NCBI RefSeq assembly: GCF_905171775.1
Contig: NC_053491.1
Coordinates: 337,273,841 to 337,337,840 of the forward strand
Source: Rana temporaria
Taxonomy: Eukaryota; Chordata; Amphibia; Anura; Ranidae
Direction: 5' to 3'
Length of the DNA stretch: 64,000 bases
The notes beneath the pieces were generated by a model that had not been told where the DNA came from, ran no database searches, and saw only the letters and a program-made list of their open reading frames with translations. Both the position numbers and the translations under genes were made by a program. This document shows, one piece after another, positions 43,191 to 56,157 of the stretch (position 1 is the stretch's first letter; every line of letters begins with the position of its first letter).

Positions 43191-44305
43191 CTCTCTAGCT
43201 CACTTGTTACCTCCTCCCATGCTCACCTTCGGGACTTCTCAAAAGCATCTGCCATTCTCTGGAACTCCCTGCCCCGGTATGTCCGATGAGCAGGCCCATC
43301 GCGACAAGGCAAGCAAACCAAGCAGTTGCTTGGAGCCCCAAGCAGGGCCCTTGCGTGCTTCCTATAAATGCTGCAGCTGCCTGAGCGCTCTATAGAGAGC
43401 CTCAGGCAGCTGAAGCACTGCTGCCTCTCTCGTCACTTCTTCCCCTTCCCTGTAGCGTGGCCAAGCTCCTCTTCCTTCCTCCTGTCAGTCCGGCCAGGTA
43501 CCGCACGGTACAGGAGATTCAGTTTCCTGTTCCCGGCCGGACTGACAGGAAGTGCACACTAAGAAACGGAATCTCCTGCCGCGCGGTACAGGAGATTCAG
43601 TTTCCTGTTCCCGCCCGGACTGACAGGAAGTGCACACTGAGAAACTGAATCTCCTGCCGCGCGGTACGGTGGGTGGGGCAAGGCTTGCAAACAACAGTTT
43701 TAGATAATTTGCACATGTTTGTGAGAACTGAACATTTTTAACATGAGTGTGTATGTGTGTGTGTATTAGGTATGTTGGATTTAGTTATTGTGCACTTTTT
43801 TTTATATATATATTAATTGATTTTAAGGTACAGTGGTGTTTTTTGCAAATGTTCAATTGTTCAAAATGGTCACATTTTATGCACATTATATGCAACAGCA
43901 GTATTTGCACTGTAAACATTTTTTATTTATAAAAACTGTATCGCTATGCTGAGGTTCCTGTAGGCTTTGCGTGCGTGCGTGCGTGCATGTGGGGGGGGGG
44001 GATTGGGGGGGCCTCCATGTCCATTTTGCTTGGGGCCCCCAAATTCCTTCAAACGGCCGTGCCGATGAGCCCCTAACCTCTCCATCTTTAGGAGAGCCTT
44101 GAAAACAAATTTATTCAGGGAAGCCACCCACATCAAATCATTCTCCGCAGCTATTACCTCTTGTACCACCACCCCCTCCTTTTAGACTGTAAGCCCTACA
44201 AACAGGGCCCTCCTGTATTGAACTGTACTGTAATTCTGCTGTCCCCCCTCTACATTATAAAGCACTGCGTAAACTGTTATTGTTATGGCGCTATATAAAT
44301 CGTGT
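43190..44305 (+). mobile_element. L2-like LINE 3' end, interrupted by a hAT element
   Basis: 43196-43290 reads SSHAHLRDFSKASAILWNSL, then PRYVR. After the insertion, 44068 onward reads APNLSIFRRALKTNLFREA, the typical C-terminus of the reverse-transcriptase ORF in L2/CR1-like LINEs. The tail GGCGCTATATAAATCGTGTA is followed by ATAATAATAATAAT. 5' truncated. Confidence 0.85.
43291..44061. mobile_element. hAT-type element with perfect 8-bp TSD inside the LINE
   Basis: CAGGCCCATCGCGACAAGGC at the left, and TTCAAACGGCCGTG at the right. CCGATGAG is duplicated at 43283-43290 and 44062-44069. 43485-43680 holds two tandem copies of a ~95-bp unit (GGTACAGGAGATTCAGTTTC core) with inverted GAAACTGAATCTCC words. 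A GTGC run and a G run occur near 43970-44010. Confidence 0.88.
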
Positions 44306-45285
44306 ATAATAATAATAATTTGCAAACTAAAAAATGGCTGAAACTGGCAGAAAATGTTTATGTGTATGGGAAAATAATCAGTGCTTAGATGCTGTGACTG
44401 CATTTTTTTTTCTTTAGTTCTTTTCCCTTTATTTTCAGCTAGTGATCCTGCCTGTAATACACTTCCTTTCCTAGGATGGCAGTTCTCACCCACCATACTG
44501 TCCCTGTGGATTTCTCTAGTTTTGTCACCCTAGGAATACAGAACGCCTCTCTCTTTTTTGTAGTTCTCAGCAGAGATTGCTGAGAATCAGGGGTGGCTGA
44601 TGGCTCCAGATTTTTTTTGGGGGCATGTAATGTGCTGAGTATGAAGGGGAGCTGATGCCCTTGCTGTGTTTCCTCATGGTCTTCCTCTAAGCTCATAATG
44701 TGTATTTAGTATTATAACAAAAGGAAATGCAACACAAGACCATTTTACATGGGTTTTGTTCCTGCAAGCACACTGGAAATATGGTCATGTGACTTGAAAA
44801 ATGCATTACCGTAATTAAAATGCATATCACGTTAATTCGTTTTTTTTCAGTGTTTTCCCTGTGTTAGAAAATGTCATACTGTAATGTGCAATTTTACCAA
44901 AATGCACAAAAGATGCAACAAACATTCTGACCACCATAACTCTTCGAGGCATGAATGCCACTAGTAACAAACAAATGGCGCCTGTCCCCACCTATAACTG
45001 GCCTTCACAGCAAGGATCACATTGAAGAGCAACACAGAACCAGAGAGAATTCCCACCTCAACTCACCAACCAATGGTCTGCTTACCATTCAAACTAACCT
45101 ATCTAACAGTATGTGTTAAAAACAGGGGTTTAGTTAGCACACATTTGCAAACACATGCGTAAGCTGCAGAGCCACTTCACGGCACCCCAATAGCCAATAG
45201 AAGATTCTTTAAGTCCTATAACTCATGCTCCTCAAGCTACAGGGTATAAAAGATAAGAGAGGCACCTCTAAGTGTAGCAATATGG
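44306..45285. other. No feature recognised
   Basis: AT-rich sequence with weak open frames on both strands. No repeat terminus, RNA gene or protein similarity seen. Confidence 0.35.
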
Positions 45286-45289
45286 TTAC

Positions 45290-45575
45290 ATTTAATGAAT
45301 ATACAACATTTAGAAACTCACATGGTTGATGATTAAAAGAGGCACATCTCCTCACCACTGGCTCTCACTGCTGTCACTCTGCAATCGTGACCACAAAGAC
45401 TACCCTGCAGTAGAGCGATCTGAAAGCGAGGCTTGAACCGCTTGTTGAAGGGACAACATCAATGGCGGTGACGAGGATGGTCTATGTGGACAGCTTTACC
45501 CCGAATCCTTGCATACTTAGATGTGCCTGTTTTAATCATCAACCATGTGAGTTTATAAATGTTGTCTATTCATAC
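45290..45575. repeat. Fold-back repeat
   Basis: ATACAACATTTAGAAACTCA and CATGGTTGATGATTAAAAGA return inverted as TTTTAATCATCAACCATG and TGAGTTTATAAATGTTGTCT. Arms of about 50 bp, loop about 180 bp. Confidence 0.82.
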
Positions 45576-45584
45576 TTTCAGTAT

Positions 45585-46640
45585 GGGCACTACGCTAAAG
45601 TTAGTGGGGAATGGGAGAGTTAAGTTGCTCCCATTCACAATTTGCTAAATTGGGACTTCTGTCACTCCAGAAACGTCCACTGGGTCAGTCTGTGCTCCAG
45701 GGATGCAATACCATCCCTGGCCAGCAGTTGGCACAAGAGGGGTTCTGGCAGAGCAACTTTCCCCAGCAGCCAATTAGAGGAGCTTTTTGCTTGCGGGGCA
45801 TGCTGGGGGACGGTATATCTGTGACAGGTGTCATGTGCTAGGCAAGTTTCGCGGGGTCCCAGTTCCAGGTGCGGCATCCACCTTCAGGGTGCGTGCATCC
45901 ATGGACCCCGCCAGCGCGGCCCACCAGGCCAGAATTGCAGGCTACACAAAACCTCATGCAGAGGTAAAAGGGGACTCCAGTGTCTTACTGGGTCCCCGGT
46001 TCTATTGAAAGGATCGCAGGCTGGGTGCCGTTCGATTGGGGGGTCAGCTTGAGGGGAACCCGGAGGCAGGTTGTCCAACAGGGCTTGAATGAACCAATCG
46101 GGGATCTGGTGACCGGAATGTTGACAGGTACGCTTTGCTGTCATCTGGTGACCTATGCTAAAACCTACTGGGAGGATTCGCTCCATTTATCCATCTAGCT
46201 CACCTAAAGTAATTGGCCTGTGGCAGAGGCCCTAGAGCCAGGTCTGTGAGAGGGATCTGTTCCTCCCAGCAAATCCAAAGTGACACCTCGGCTGCCAGGC
46301 TTGTGAGAGGGGTCTGTCCGGGGGCACTTCACCCACTCAGAAAGAGTGGCGACGAATCGCAAGTTGATACTACTGAGAGCAGAACTGCTCGGTTCATATC
46401 TAGGCCTGATATCGCAAGGTTCTCCCTTTCTCCTCATCAACCTTTTCTTCCTATTTGAAGTTGATGTTAGCCGAGTTGGCCAGGAAATAAAGCATTGGAA
46501 AACCCTTTATTCACTGTCTGGACCTTCGCTCACTGCTTTGTTCTCCAACTGCACCCTTACGCCACACAAGGTAACTCAATATGCCGATCCCAATAACAAA
46601 CCAGCGGCTCCTGCGGGGGTAGCGCTATATTATACAGGAT
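45585..46640. repeat. Unclassified long repeat, possibly LTR-like (copy 2)
   Basis: Shares ordered blocks with 22561-23640. Beyond the shared part it has CCAGGCTTGTGAGAGGGGTC duplicated in related form (46240 and 46300), AATAAAGCATTGG (polyadenylation-like) and a 3' part ending GGTAGCGCTATA. No reverse transcriptase seen. Confidence 0.5.
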
Positions 46641-46854
46641 TTATATAGCGCCAACAGTTTGTGCAGAGAAGACAGGGCCCTGCTCGTTAGAGCTTACAAT
46701 CTAGAATAATATATATATATATGTATATATATATATACACACACAATGCAGAAAATTATTATTTGATTCCCTGTAGATTTTGTAAGTTTGCCCACTTACA
46801 AGGAAATGAAGGGACTATAATTGAATTCTATGCATTAAGGTGAAAAAACATCAG

Positions 46855-47264
46855 ATGATGCCGCCCCCCCCCCCCACTGAGCCCCCGTTTTACTTACCTG
46901 ACCCTTCAAAAGTCCTGTGCTCGCCCCCGTCATCCTCCTCGAGTCGAAGCCCGGCCATTGATTGGCTGCAGTGGATGGATGGAAAGCAGCGCAGCCATTG
47001 ACTGGCACTGCTGTCAATCACATCCAATGAAGCGGCGCGCCGGGGGGCGGGGCCGAGTGATTCAGTGGCGGCTAAGGCCGCCACTGTATTACGGGAGTGC
47101 GCCCGCAACAGCTACACACCATGTGAGCTTGCATGTCTGTGTGTAGTTGCTGCAGGGAGGAGCCGCGACAACCGCCGAGGGACCCCAGAAGACCAGGATC
47201 AGGGCCACTGTGTGCAAAACGAACTGCACAGTGGAGGTAAGTATAACATAAAAAACTCCTTTAA
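46855..47264. repeat. GC-rich MITE-like repeat interrupted by Tc1
   Basis: CCCCGTTTTACTTACCTGAC, GTCAATCACATCCAATGAAG and GCGGCGCGCCGGGGGGCG. Related in style to the TTAAAGCGGGGG palindrome family at 31633. It ends at GAGGTAAGTATAACATAAAA. Confidence 0.5.
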
Positions 47265-48080
47265 GAAGGAGCTCCTAACGAAAACTCATTATGTGTATAA
47301 AAGACACCTGTCCATAGAATCTTTCTTCTGGTCAAACCTCACCATCATGTGCAAGACCAAAGAGCTGTCAAAGGACGTCAGGGACAAGATTGTAGACCAC
47401 AAGACCGGAATGGGCTACAAGACCATCAGCAAGAAGCTTGGTGAGAAGGAGACAACTGTTGGAGTGATTATTCGCAAATGGAATAAATACAAAATAACCA
47501 TCAATCGCCCTCAGTCTGGAGCTCCATGCAAGATTTTGCCTCGTGGGGTGAGGATGATCATAAGAAAAGCGAGGGATCAGCGAGGACACAGGAGGAGCTT
47601 GCGAATGATCTCAACACAGTTGGGACCACTGTCCCCAAACAAACTATTGGTAACACAATACGCCGCCATGGATGGAAATCCTGCAGCTCCTGCAAGGTCC
47701 CCCTCCTCAAGAAGGCACATGTACAGGCCCGTCTGAAGTTTGCCAGTGAACATCTGAATGATTCAGAGAAGGATTGAGTGAAAGTGCTGTGGTCAGATAA
47801 GACCAAAATTTTGCTCTTTGTCGGCATTAACTCGACTCACCGTATTTGGAAGAAGAAAAATGCTGACTATGACCCTAAGAACACCATCCCAAATGTCAAA
47901 CACGAATGCTTGGGGCTGTTTCTCTGCTAAAGGTACAGGCCGATGGGGTATTGTAAAATTTTGGATGAGAACCTTCTTCCATCAGCCAGAACACTGAAGA
48001 TAGGTCATGGATGGGTCTTCCAGCATGACAATGACCCAAGGCAACAAAGGAGTGGTGCAAGAAGAAGCACATTAAGGTAA
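47265..48080 (+). pseudogene. Tc1 transposase of a second subfamily, broken
   Basis: From the ATG at 47347: MCKTKELSKDVRDKIVDHKT, then GYKTISKKLGEKETTVGVII and RKWNKYKITINRPQSGAPCK, a helix-turn-helix pair domain distinct from the other two copies. It shifts frame near 47540, then reads ELANDLNTVGTTVPKQTIGN and further KAHVQARLKFASEHLND. A stop follows (KD*). Remains of SDKTKILLF and the FQHDNDP segment extend to about 48050. Terminal repeats are not seen. Dead. Confidence 0.88.
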
Positions 48081-48339
48081 TTTTTTTTCATTTTGGATAG
48101 AGTAAGGGAGGGTTATTATTACCCCTGTCAGTTTTTTTCCGCCATCTGTGTCTCATTGCAGAGATTTCCCTTAATTTCCTGTCCCATAGCCAAATAGGAA
48201 GTGAGAGGAAATCTCTGCAAATTAAGGGAATTCCTTGGGGACCCCAAGGTCACCAGAACTAGTGTCATCATTGGAAGATTTACCCTCTATTAGACATGCT
48301 GCCAAAAAAATGTGTTTGTTTTAGTTTTATTCGTTTTTT

Positions 48340-49430
48340 GTTTTTTTCTGAAATTCGTAATTTAAAAAATGTCAGAAATGTTAAAATTTGGAATTCGGAA
48401 ATTCAAAAATTCGGAAATTTGGAAATTCGAAATTTGGAAATTCAGAAATTCGGAATTTGAAAATTAAAAAAATGCTCAAATTTTGAAATTTCGAAAATTT
48501 GAAAATCCAAAAAACTCAAAGATCCGAAAATAAGAAAGAACAATCGAAAAATTGGAAAGAACGGAAGTCCAAAGATACAAAAATTCTAAATAATAACTAA
48601 CTAACTTATAATAACTAACTAGTAAATTATAGGTATTGGAATTTCCTTTCAAGTTTGGCTGTTAGTGAACGTAACGAATACAAATTTATCTGAAGTTATG
48701 AATTATCCGAAAAAAAGAATGCTGCATCTAAACAAATGGAACGAGACTAAATAATAATAAATAATACTATGTTTTTATTATTATTATTATATATTATTAT
48801 TATTAATTCGCTACCTTCCATTTGTTTAGATATGGAATTTGTTATTACAGATAACTCGTAACTTTGGATACATTTGTATTCATTATGTTCACTAACAGCC
48901 AAATTTGAAAGGGAACTCAAATACCTATAATTTAATACTAATGCCTTGTACACACGATCAGAATTTCCAATGGAAAATGTCAGACGGACATTTTCCATTG
49001 GATATTCAGATCGTGTGTAGCCCCATCTGAGTTTTTTCATCAGATACTCCGATGAATTCCATCAGAGTTTAGATATAGAACATGTTCTATTTTACTCCAT
49101 CGGAATTCCTATGTGATTTGGCCAGGCAAAAGCCTGATCATGTGTACAAGGCATTAGTAATAGTTAAGTTATTATTAGTTAGTTATTATTTTAGATTCTC
49201 AAGTTTTTGGGTTTTAGAATTTTCGGATTTTCGTCCTTATGAATTTTTGGATTTTCATTCTTTCCGAATTCTTTCGGAATTTTGAAATTCCAAAATTTAG
49301 AATTTTGTTTCAAATTTCTGAATTTCAAATAGTTAGAAAAATTCAGAAATTCGGATATTCCCAAACTAACGAATTTGTCTGAATTAGTTAAAAAACGAAT
49401 TTGGAACTAAACGAATTGCACATGTCTACC
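48340..49430. repeat. Large inverted repeat made of GGAAATTCGGAAATT-type words
   Basis: The left arm 48340-48770 and right arm 48800-49430 mirror each other. Examples: CTAAACAAATGGAACG vs TTCCATTTGTTTAGAT; GGCTGTTAGTGAACGTAACG vs GTTCACTAACAGCC; the outer halves are rich in AAATTCGGAAATT and AATTTCGGAAT words. The centre is a (TTA)n run. A MITE is inserted in the right arm. Confidence 0.85.
48939..49157. mobile_element. MITE inserted in the palindrome arm
   Basis: TAATGCCTTGTACACACGAT and ATCATGTGTACAAGGCATTA are inverted ends. Inside, GGAAAATGTCAGACGG / CCATTGGAAAATG-type words. Left-arm sequence at the matching place lacks it, so the empty site is visible. Confidence 0.9.
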
Positions 49431-49519
49431 CTGTATTACTTTTTTGGGGACAACCCAAAATCTGGGAATTTATTTTACTTTCACTTTCAATGATTATGGT
49501 ATAGAGTGCAAATAGAGAG

Positions 49520-50345
<826 letters not shown>

Positions 50346-50439
50346 AATTATATATAAATAATTGGAAGAGGAGTGTAAACATTGGCAGATAAGATGTGTT
50401 TTTATTTGAACTCTATCACAGAGCTACTATGCATCAAAG

Positions 50440-50810
50440 AAGGAATCCTAGTCGCTGAGTCCAGACACAGTCCAAGATCGGAGGATCGGAAGAGCGGCAT
50501 TATAACTACCTTAGTAGATGTAATAAATAGAAATAGAAGAGCGGCTCTCCTCCAGGGAGGGGCGTGTCATGTCGAGCTGTCAGTGTCAGTGTGGGCGTGT
50601 CCAGAGCGGAGCAGCCCGGCTGTGTATGCAGAGCTCGGCTCGGCAGGACATGCTCTGTGGATGACAGCCGGGCTGCATGTGGACGGGGGTAGCCGGGGAT
50701 CCCGCGGATGGAAGGAGCTGCGGGGCTCGGGGGGATCCGAGTCTGGATATGGATGGGGATGACGCTGATTCTGCTGACATCTGAACCTCCCACTCTGACA
50801 GGCAAGTGGA
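50440..50810 (+). promoter_or_regulatory. Candidate CpG-rich promoter / first exon
   Basis: CpG-dense sequence (GGGCGTGTCCAGAGCGGAGC, CCCGCGGATGGAAGGAGCTG) that does not resemble the window's MITEs and lacks inverted ends. Short open frames only (MGMTLILLTSEPPTLTGK from an ATG at 50756). CTGACAG/GCAAGT near 50801 would be a GC-type donor. No known protein. It could be a 5' UTR exon of a gene to the right, or nothing. Confidence 0.3.
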
Positions 50811-51715
50811 TGCTAAACACTCCATAGAACAATGACTGTCTTATTATTATCATCATCATCATCGCTCCATCACTATGAGCAGGGTGGTGCTCCGTGCATA
50901 CATGTGTATTAGACTGGGGGAGGCAATTCATATGCACATTGTATGGTAATGGGTGAACTAATAGTGACTTAAAGAGAACCTGTCTGAGTAGATAGATTGC
51001 AGATTTTGCCTTTCTAGTGAAGGTGCATTGATTGTACAATCTCATTTAAATCTACACATCAACTGTGTAGTGCAAGCACATGTCTGATTAGATTCAAATG
51101 CAAATTATTGTTTAGACTATTCCTCATATTACATGGCAAGAGTGGACACACACGCTTCAATAAATGATTGATTTTTCTTTTGCGATCAATCTCTTCCAAT
51201 AGGAAAAATCGATATAGTTAATAAGTAATTTGATTGAAATAACACACATGGGGAAGCAAACTTTGATGGCCAGTTATTGATCACATCCCTGTTTCCGTAA
51301 TGTAATCGTGTATTCTGATGGAAAGAAATATGATCCTACGCATGCACAAAGTATCTGAGTAATAATGATAATAATAACAATATTCCACTCTGGCTAATCG
51401 ACTCACTTTGCTCAAATCCAGTCTAAATCAATTGGAAGGGAAGTGATCAGAGTGTGTGTGGCCACCATAAAGTAGATTGCACAATTAAATTGAATGGCCA
51501 GTGTTCCCCTTGTCTCACTACTTGAGTCACTGGCACAATCTGTACACTTGGCTGGCTGTATGCTTGTGCAGTGACCTGCTAAGGAAGGATGAGGATGAGA
51601 GCCCCTGCCTGCAGCATGCTCCTGGCAGCTCCCATATTTGTCTAAACAGATCAGATTTCTTGTATACAGTGTTTAAAGTCATAGTGAACTTTTTGTTAAA
51701 GAACCATTTCCAGGG
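50811..51715. other. No feature recognised
   Basis: Low-copy-looking AT-rich sequence; short ATC/ATT runs (about 50838-50865 and 51358-51382). No exon supported. Confidence 0.35.
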
Positions 51716-51717
51716 AC

Positions 51718-53961
51718 TAGGGATGAGCGACTCGAACATTGCCTGTTCGGTGAACAACGAACAATTTGGGGTGTTCGCGGCAAATTCGAAAAGCCGCGGA
51801 ACACCCTGTTAAAGTCTATGGGAGAAATCTAAAGTGCTAATTTTAAAGGCTAATATGCAATTTATTGTCCTGAAAAGTGTTTGGGGACCTGGGTTCTGTC
51901 CCAGGGGACATGTATCAATGCAACAAAAAAAAACGGACGTTTTTCCGGGAGAAGTGAATTTAATAATGCTAAAAGTGAAACGATAAAAGTGAAATATTCC
52001 TTTTGTACCTAGGGGGGGGGGGGTGTAAAGTTAGCATGTGAAATAGCGCATGTTTCCCGTACATAGAACTGTCCCTGCACAAAGTGTCATTTCTGAAAGA
52101 AAAAAAGACATTTAAAACTGGCTCACGGCTATAATGAATTGTTGGCTCTGGCAATTCAGAGAGAATTCATTCATTAAAAAAAAAAGCGTGGGGGTCCCCC
52201 CAAATTCAATTACCAGGCCCTTCAGGTCTGGAATGGATATTAAGGGGAACCCTGCCGTCAATTAAAAAAAAATTGACGTGGGGTTCCCCCCAAATATCCA
52301 TTCCAGACCCTTCAGGTCTGGTGTGGATTTTAAGGGGAACTCAACCCCAAATTTAAAAAAAAATGGCGTGAAGTTCCCCCAAAACTCCACACCAGACCCC
52401 TTATCCGAGCACGTTAACCTGGCCAGCTGCAGAAAAGAGGGGGGGACAGAGTGCGGCCCCCCCTCTCCTGAACCGTACCAGGCCACATGCCCTCAACATG
52501 GGGAGGATGTCCCCATGTTGATGGGGACAAGAGCCTCATCCCCACAACTCTTGCCCAGTGGTTGTGGGGGTCTGCGGGCGGGGGGCTTATCAGAATCTGG
52601 ACCCCCAGATCCTGCCCCCCCCATGTGAATTGGTAATGGGGTACATTGTACCCCTACCATTTCACAAAGGAAGTGTAAATAGTTGGAAAAAACACACACA
52701 CCGTAGAAAAAAGTCCTTTATCAATAGAAAAAAAATCCAGCGATGGTAATCCACTCGGTCCCGGCTTCCTGCTCCAACGTTGTTTGTATCCAGCGACGGG
52801 TGATCTCCTCTCCGGTCCAGCGATGAGAAGATCTTCCGGCATCCAGCACTCCAGAGCACAGCATCAGAGGCCGCCTCTCTCTGCCGGACACAGCCCAGCG
52901 GAATGACGCGGCTGGAGCTTTGACATTTCTTATATAGGGGAGGCGGGCCACCCATCACGTGACCCCGCCCCCTCTGACGCAAGGGGGAAGACTGGGCTTC
53001 CCCAGTGACGTCGTAGAGGGTGCGGGGTCAAGTGACGGGTGGCCCCGCCTCCCCTTTATAAGAAATGTCAAAGCTCCAGCTGCTCTGGAGCTCTGGATGC
53101 CGGAAGATCCTCTCATCGCTGGACCGGAGAGGAGATCACCCGTCGCTGGACACAGACAACGTTGGAGCAGGAAGCCGGGACCGAGTGGATTACCACCGCT
53201 GTATTTTTTTTATTAATTTTTTTATTAATAAAGGACTTTTTTGTGCGTTTTTTTCCCCATTACCAATTCACACGGGGGGCAGGATCTGAGGGTCCCCTTT
53301 GTTAAAGGGGTCTTCCAGATTCTGATAAGCCCTCCGCCTGCAGACCCCCACAACCACCGGGCAAGGGTTGTGGGGATGAGGCCCTTGTCCCCATCAACAT
53401 GGGGACATCCTCCCCATGTTGAGGGCATGTGGCCTGGTACGGTTCAGGAGAGGGGGGGCGCACTCTGTCCCCCCCTCTTTTCTGCGGCCGGCCAGGTTAA
53501 CGTGCTCGGATAAGGGGTCTGGTGTGGATTTTTGGGGGAACTCCACGCCATTTTTTTTTACATTTGGGGTGGAGTTCCCCTTAAAATCCACACCAGACCT
53601 GAAGGGTCTGGAATGGATATTTGGGGGGAACCCCACGTCATTTTTTTTTTAATTGACGACAGGGTTCCCCTTAATATCTATACCAGACCTGAAGGGCCTG
53701 GTAATTAAATTTGTGGGGACCCCCACGTTTTTTTATTTTTATTTTTTATGAATGAATCCTCTCTGAATTGCCAGAGCCAACAATTCATTATAGCCACAAG
53801 TCCGGTTTTAAATGTCTTTTTTTCTTTCAGAAATTACACTTTGTGCAGGGACAGTTCTAAGTACAGGAAACATGCGCTATTTCACATGCTAACTTTACAC
53901 CCCCCTAGGTACAAAATGTAAAGGGATATTTCACTTTTATTGTTTCACTTTTAGCATTATT
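51718..53961. mobile_element. Giant fold-back element (2 kb palindrome)
   Basis: Starts AGGGATGAGCGACTCGAAC. From 51961 (TAATAATGCTAAAAGTGAAA) to 53961 (TTTCACTTTTAGCATTATTA) the sequence is a palindrome with about 1-kb arms centred near 53000. Examples: ACATGGGGACATCC/GGATGTCCCCATGT, CTCCACACCAGACC/GGTCTGGTGTGGA, GGACCGGAGAGGAGATCACC/GGTGATCTCCTCTCC. The right outer part is replaced by a TTAA family B element. Mirrored open frames come from the symmetry. Confidence 0.9.
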
Positions 53962-54430
53962 AACCACTTCCAGCCCAAGGACGTCATATGACTTTCAGTG
54001 GGGATATCTGAATGATGCCTGCAGCCACAGGCATCATTCAGATATCCATCTCTTCAGCCGGCGATTCTGTGCACCATAAGAATGATCATAGCGGCGGTTC
54101 CACCGCCATCCAGGGCTTCTCCGGGCTCTCCTTTGCCATCGGAGACCCGGAGAAACGATCCGCCGGCGTCCGATGGAAACCATACAGTAGACTGGTGACC
54201 AGATGGTCACCAGTCATCTCTATGATCGTCGGAGGCCCGGGCGCGATGTTATGACGTCACGCCCGGGTCCTGGAATGTAAACACAGCCGCAATCGCGGCT
54301 GAAAGCATTAGATCTGTGAATTTTTTTTCACAATCTAATGCTTTCCAGCCTGGAGGAGAGATGTGGGGTCTTATTGAATCCGCATCTCTCCATAAAGAGT
54401 ACCTGTCACGAACCATTCCTATTACAAGGG
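53960..54430 (+). mobile_element. TTAA family B element, truncated
   Basis: TTAACCACTTCCAGCCCAAG start at 53960, then ACGTCATATGACTTTCAGTG, GATGTTATGACGTCACGCCC and CATAAAGAGTACCTGTCACG, in the order seen at 60837. The right portion is absent. Confidence 0.85.
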
Positions 54431-54609
54431 ATGTTTACATTACGCTGGCCGCGTGTGGATGAGGCCTTGGCATGTCCTCCATCTGCAACTCAAGAACTTC
54501 ACTTTTCTGACCACTGTAACCTTAACCTGGGGGTGTTATAAGAAATGACTGTCCCCAAACAGGATAGCGCTGTGCTTAAAGGAGTTGTAAATGAAAAAAT
54601 GTTTTCACC

Positions 54610-54990
54610 TTAAAGCGGATGTCCGCTGAAAAAAAAATATTAAAAGCCAGCAGCTACAAGTACTGCAGCTGCTGATTTTTAATAATGGGACACTTACCTG
54701 TCCTGGAGTCCAGGGCCGTCCACAGCAGAGGACGAGTGATCGCTCCTCACTCTGCTGCCCCCCCCCCCCCGCCATCCTCGGTGAGGGAACCAGGAAGTGA
54801 AGGGCTCCGGCTTCACTGCTTGGTTCCCTATGGTGCATGCGCGAGTCGCGATACGCCTGCCGATTGGCTCCCACTGTGTACTGTTCCCAGAACACAACGG
54901 GGGGAGGGGGGCGGGAGGTGACGTCACACCCGCAGTCTGCTCGAGACTGTGTTGCCGGAAGTGGGTGCAAATACCTGTCTTAAGTAAGCT
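54610..54990. repeat. MITE family C copy (TTAAAG type)
   Basis: TTAAAGCGGATGTCCGCTG then AGCCAGCAGCTACAAGTACT and GCAGCTGCTGATTTTTAAT, GACACTTACCTGTC. Closely related to 16500-16830. The CpG-rich second half includes TGACGTCA and a C run at 54758-54770. Confidence 0.75.
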
Positions 54991-55336
54991 ATATGTTTTT
55001 TTTTAAAGAACTAAGGTGTTACAATCAATTTGAACAATTATATAATTAAGAGAAACAAAAAATTGAAAAGTTGTTAAACTTTTATAGTGATATGTAATAA
55101 AAAAATTGTATTAATTACTTTGAGATGCAGTAACTTATAATAGGACATTAGAGCTTACTATCTATTATTGTGTTATAATTGAACATTGTAAAAATGAGTG
55201 TTTCGCTACCATTTTATTATATAAAAATAAATAGTAAAAGACAGGATAGAATAAGGAAAAAAGAAAAGACTAAAAGGAAAGTAAAGATAAGAAGAAAAAA
55301 GTCAAAATTAGTAGAGGTTTCTGGGGATTTCTTAGT

Positions 55337-55340
<4 letters not shown>

Positions 55341-55411
<71 letters not shown>
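55341..55411. repeat. (AT)n microsatellite
   Basis: About 70 bp of pure AT repeats directly against a MITE end. Confidence 0.97.
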
Positions 55412-55413
<2 letters not shown>

Positions 55414-56113
55414 CCCGGATTCAGGTAACACTTACGCCGACGTATCTACAGATACGCCGCGTAAGTGTCAATGTGCGCCGTCGTATCTATGCGCCTGATT
55501 CTTAATGCAAGATACGCCTGAAATGTGGCTTCGTCCGACCGACGTAAGTTCCCTACGCCGTCGTATCTTGGGCGCATATTTACGCTGGCCGCAAGGGGCG
55601 CTTCCATTGAATTACGCTTCGAATATGTAAATGACCGAGATACGCCGATTCACGAACGTACTTGCGCTTGTCGCAGTAATATACACCGTTTACGTAAGGC
55701 GTACGTCCGGCGTAAAGTTATTCCACCTATAGGAGGCGCATCCCATGCAAAGGTATGGACGAAGGAACAGCCGTCGTATTTTACATCGTTTACGTAGTAG
55801 TACGTGAATGGGGCTGGGCGTAGGTTACGTTCACGTCGTAGGCATTGAGCCGTCGTATCTTAGGGAGTATCTTCAACGTGATTCGGACCATCATTTGCAT
55901 GGGGTCACGGTTCATTTAAATGGATCACGCCCACCGTCCACCTACTTTGAATTAGGCGGGCTTACGCCGAATAACTTACGTTACGTTGGCGCAACGTAGG
56001 GAGCGAGTGCTTTATGAATACTGTTCTTGCCTCTCTATGTTACGTCGGCGTAGCGCATATGAGATGCGCTACGCCGGCAGAAAGATGCGCGGCTCTACGA
56101 GAATCCGGCCCAT
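55412..56113. mobile_element. CpG/TACG-rich MITE with GGCCCGGATTC ends
   Basis: GGCCCGGATTCAGGTAACAC to CGAGAATCCGGCC are inverted ends. Unusually rich in TACG/CGTA words (ACGCCGTCGTATCTT, GTACGTCCGGCGTAAAG). Short open frames only. Confidence 0.85.
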
Positions 56114-56157
56114 AGTATCTATTTGGCAGTTATTAAAACAAAGTTTCATAGTTACCA

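Noticed and set aside
50506..51045. 179-residue minus-strand frame over the CpG-rich patch
   Set aside because: No similarity, low-complexity Met/Ile run from ATC repeats, no splice or start support.
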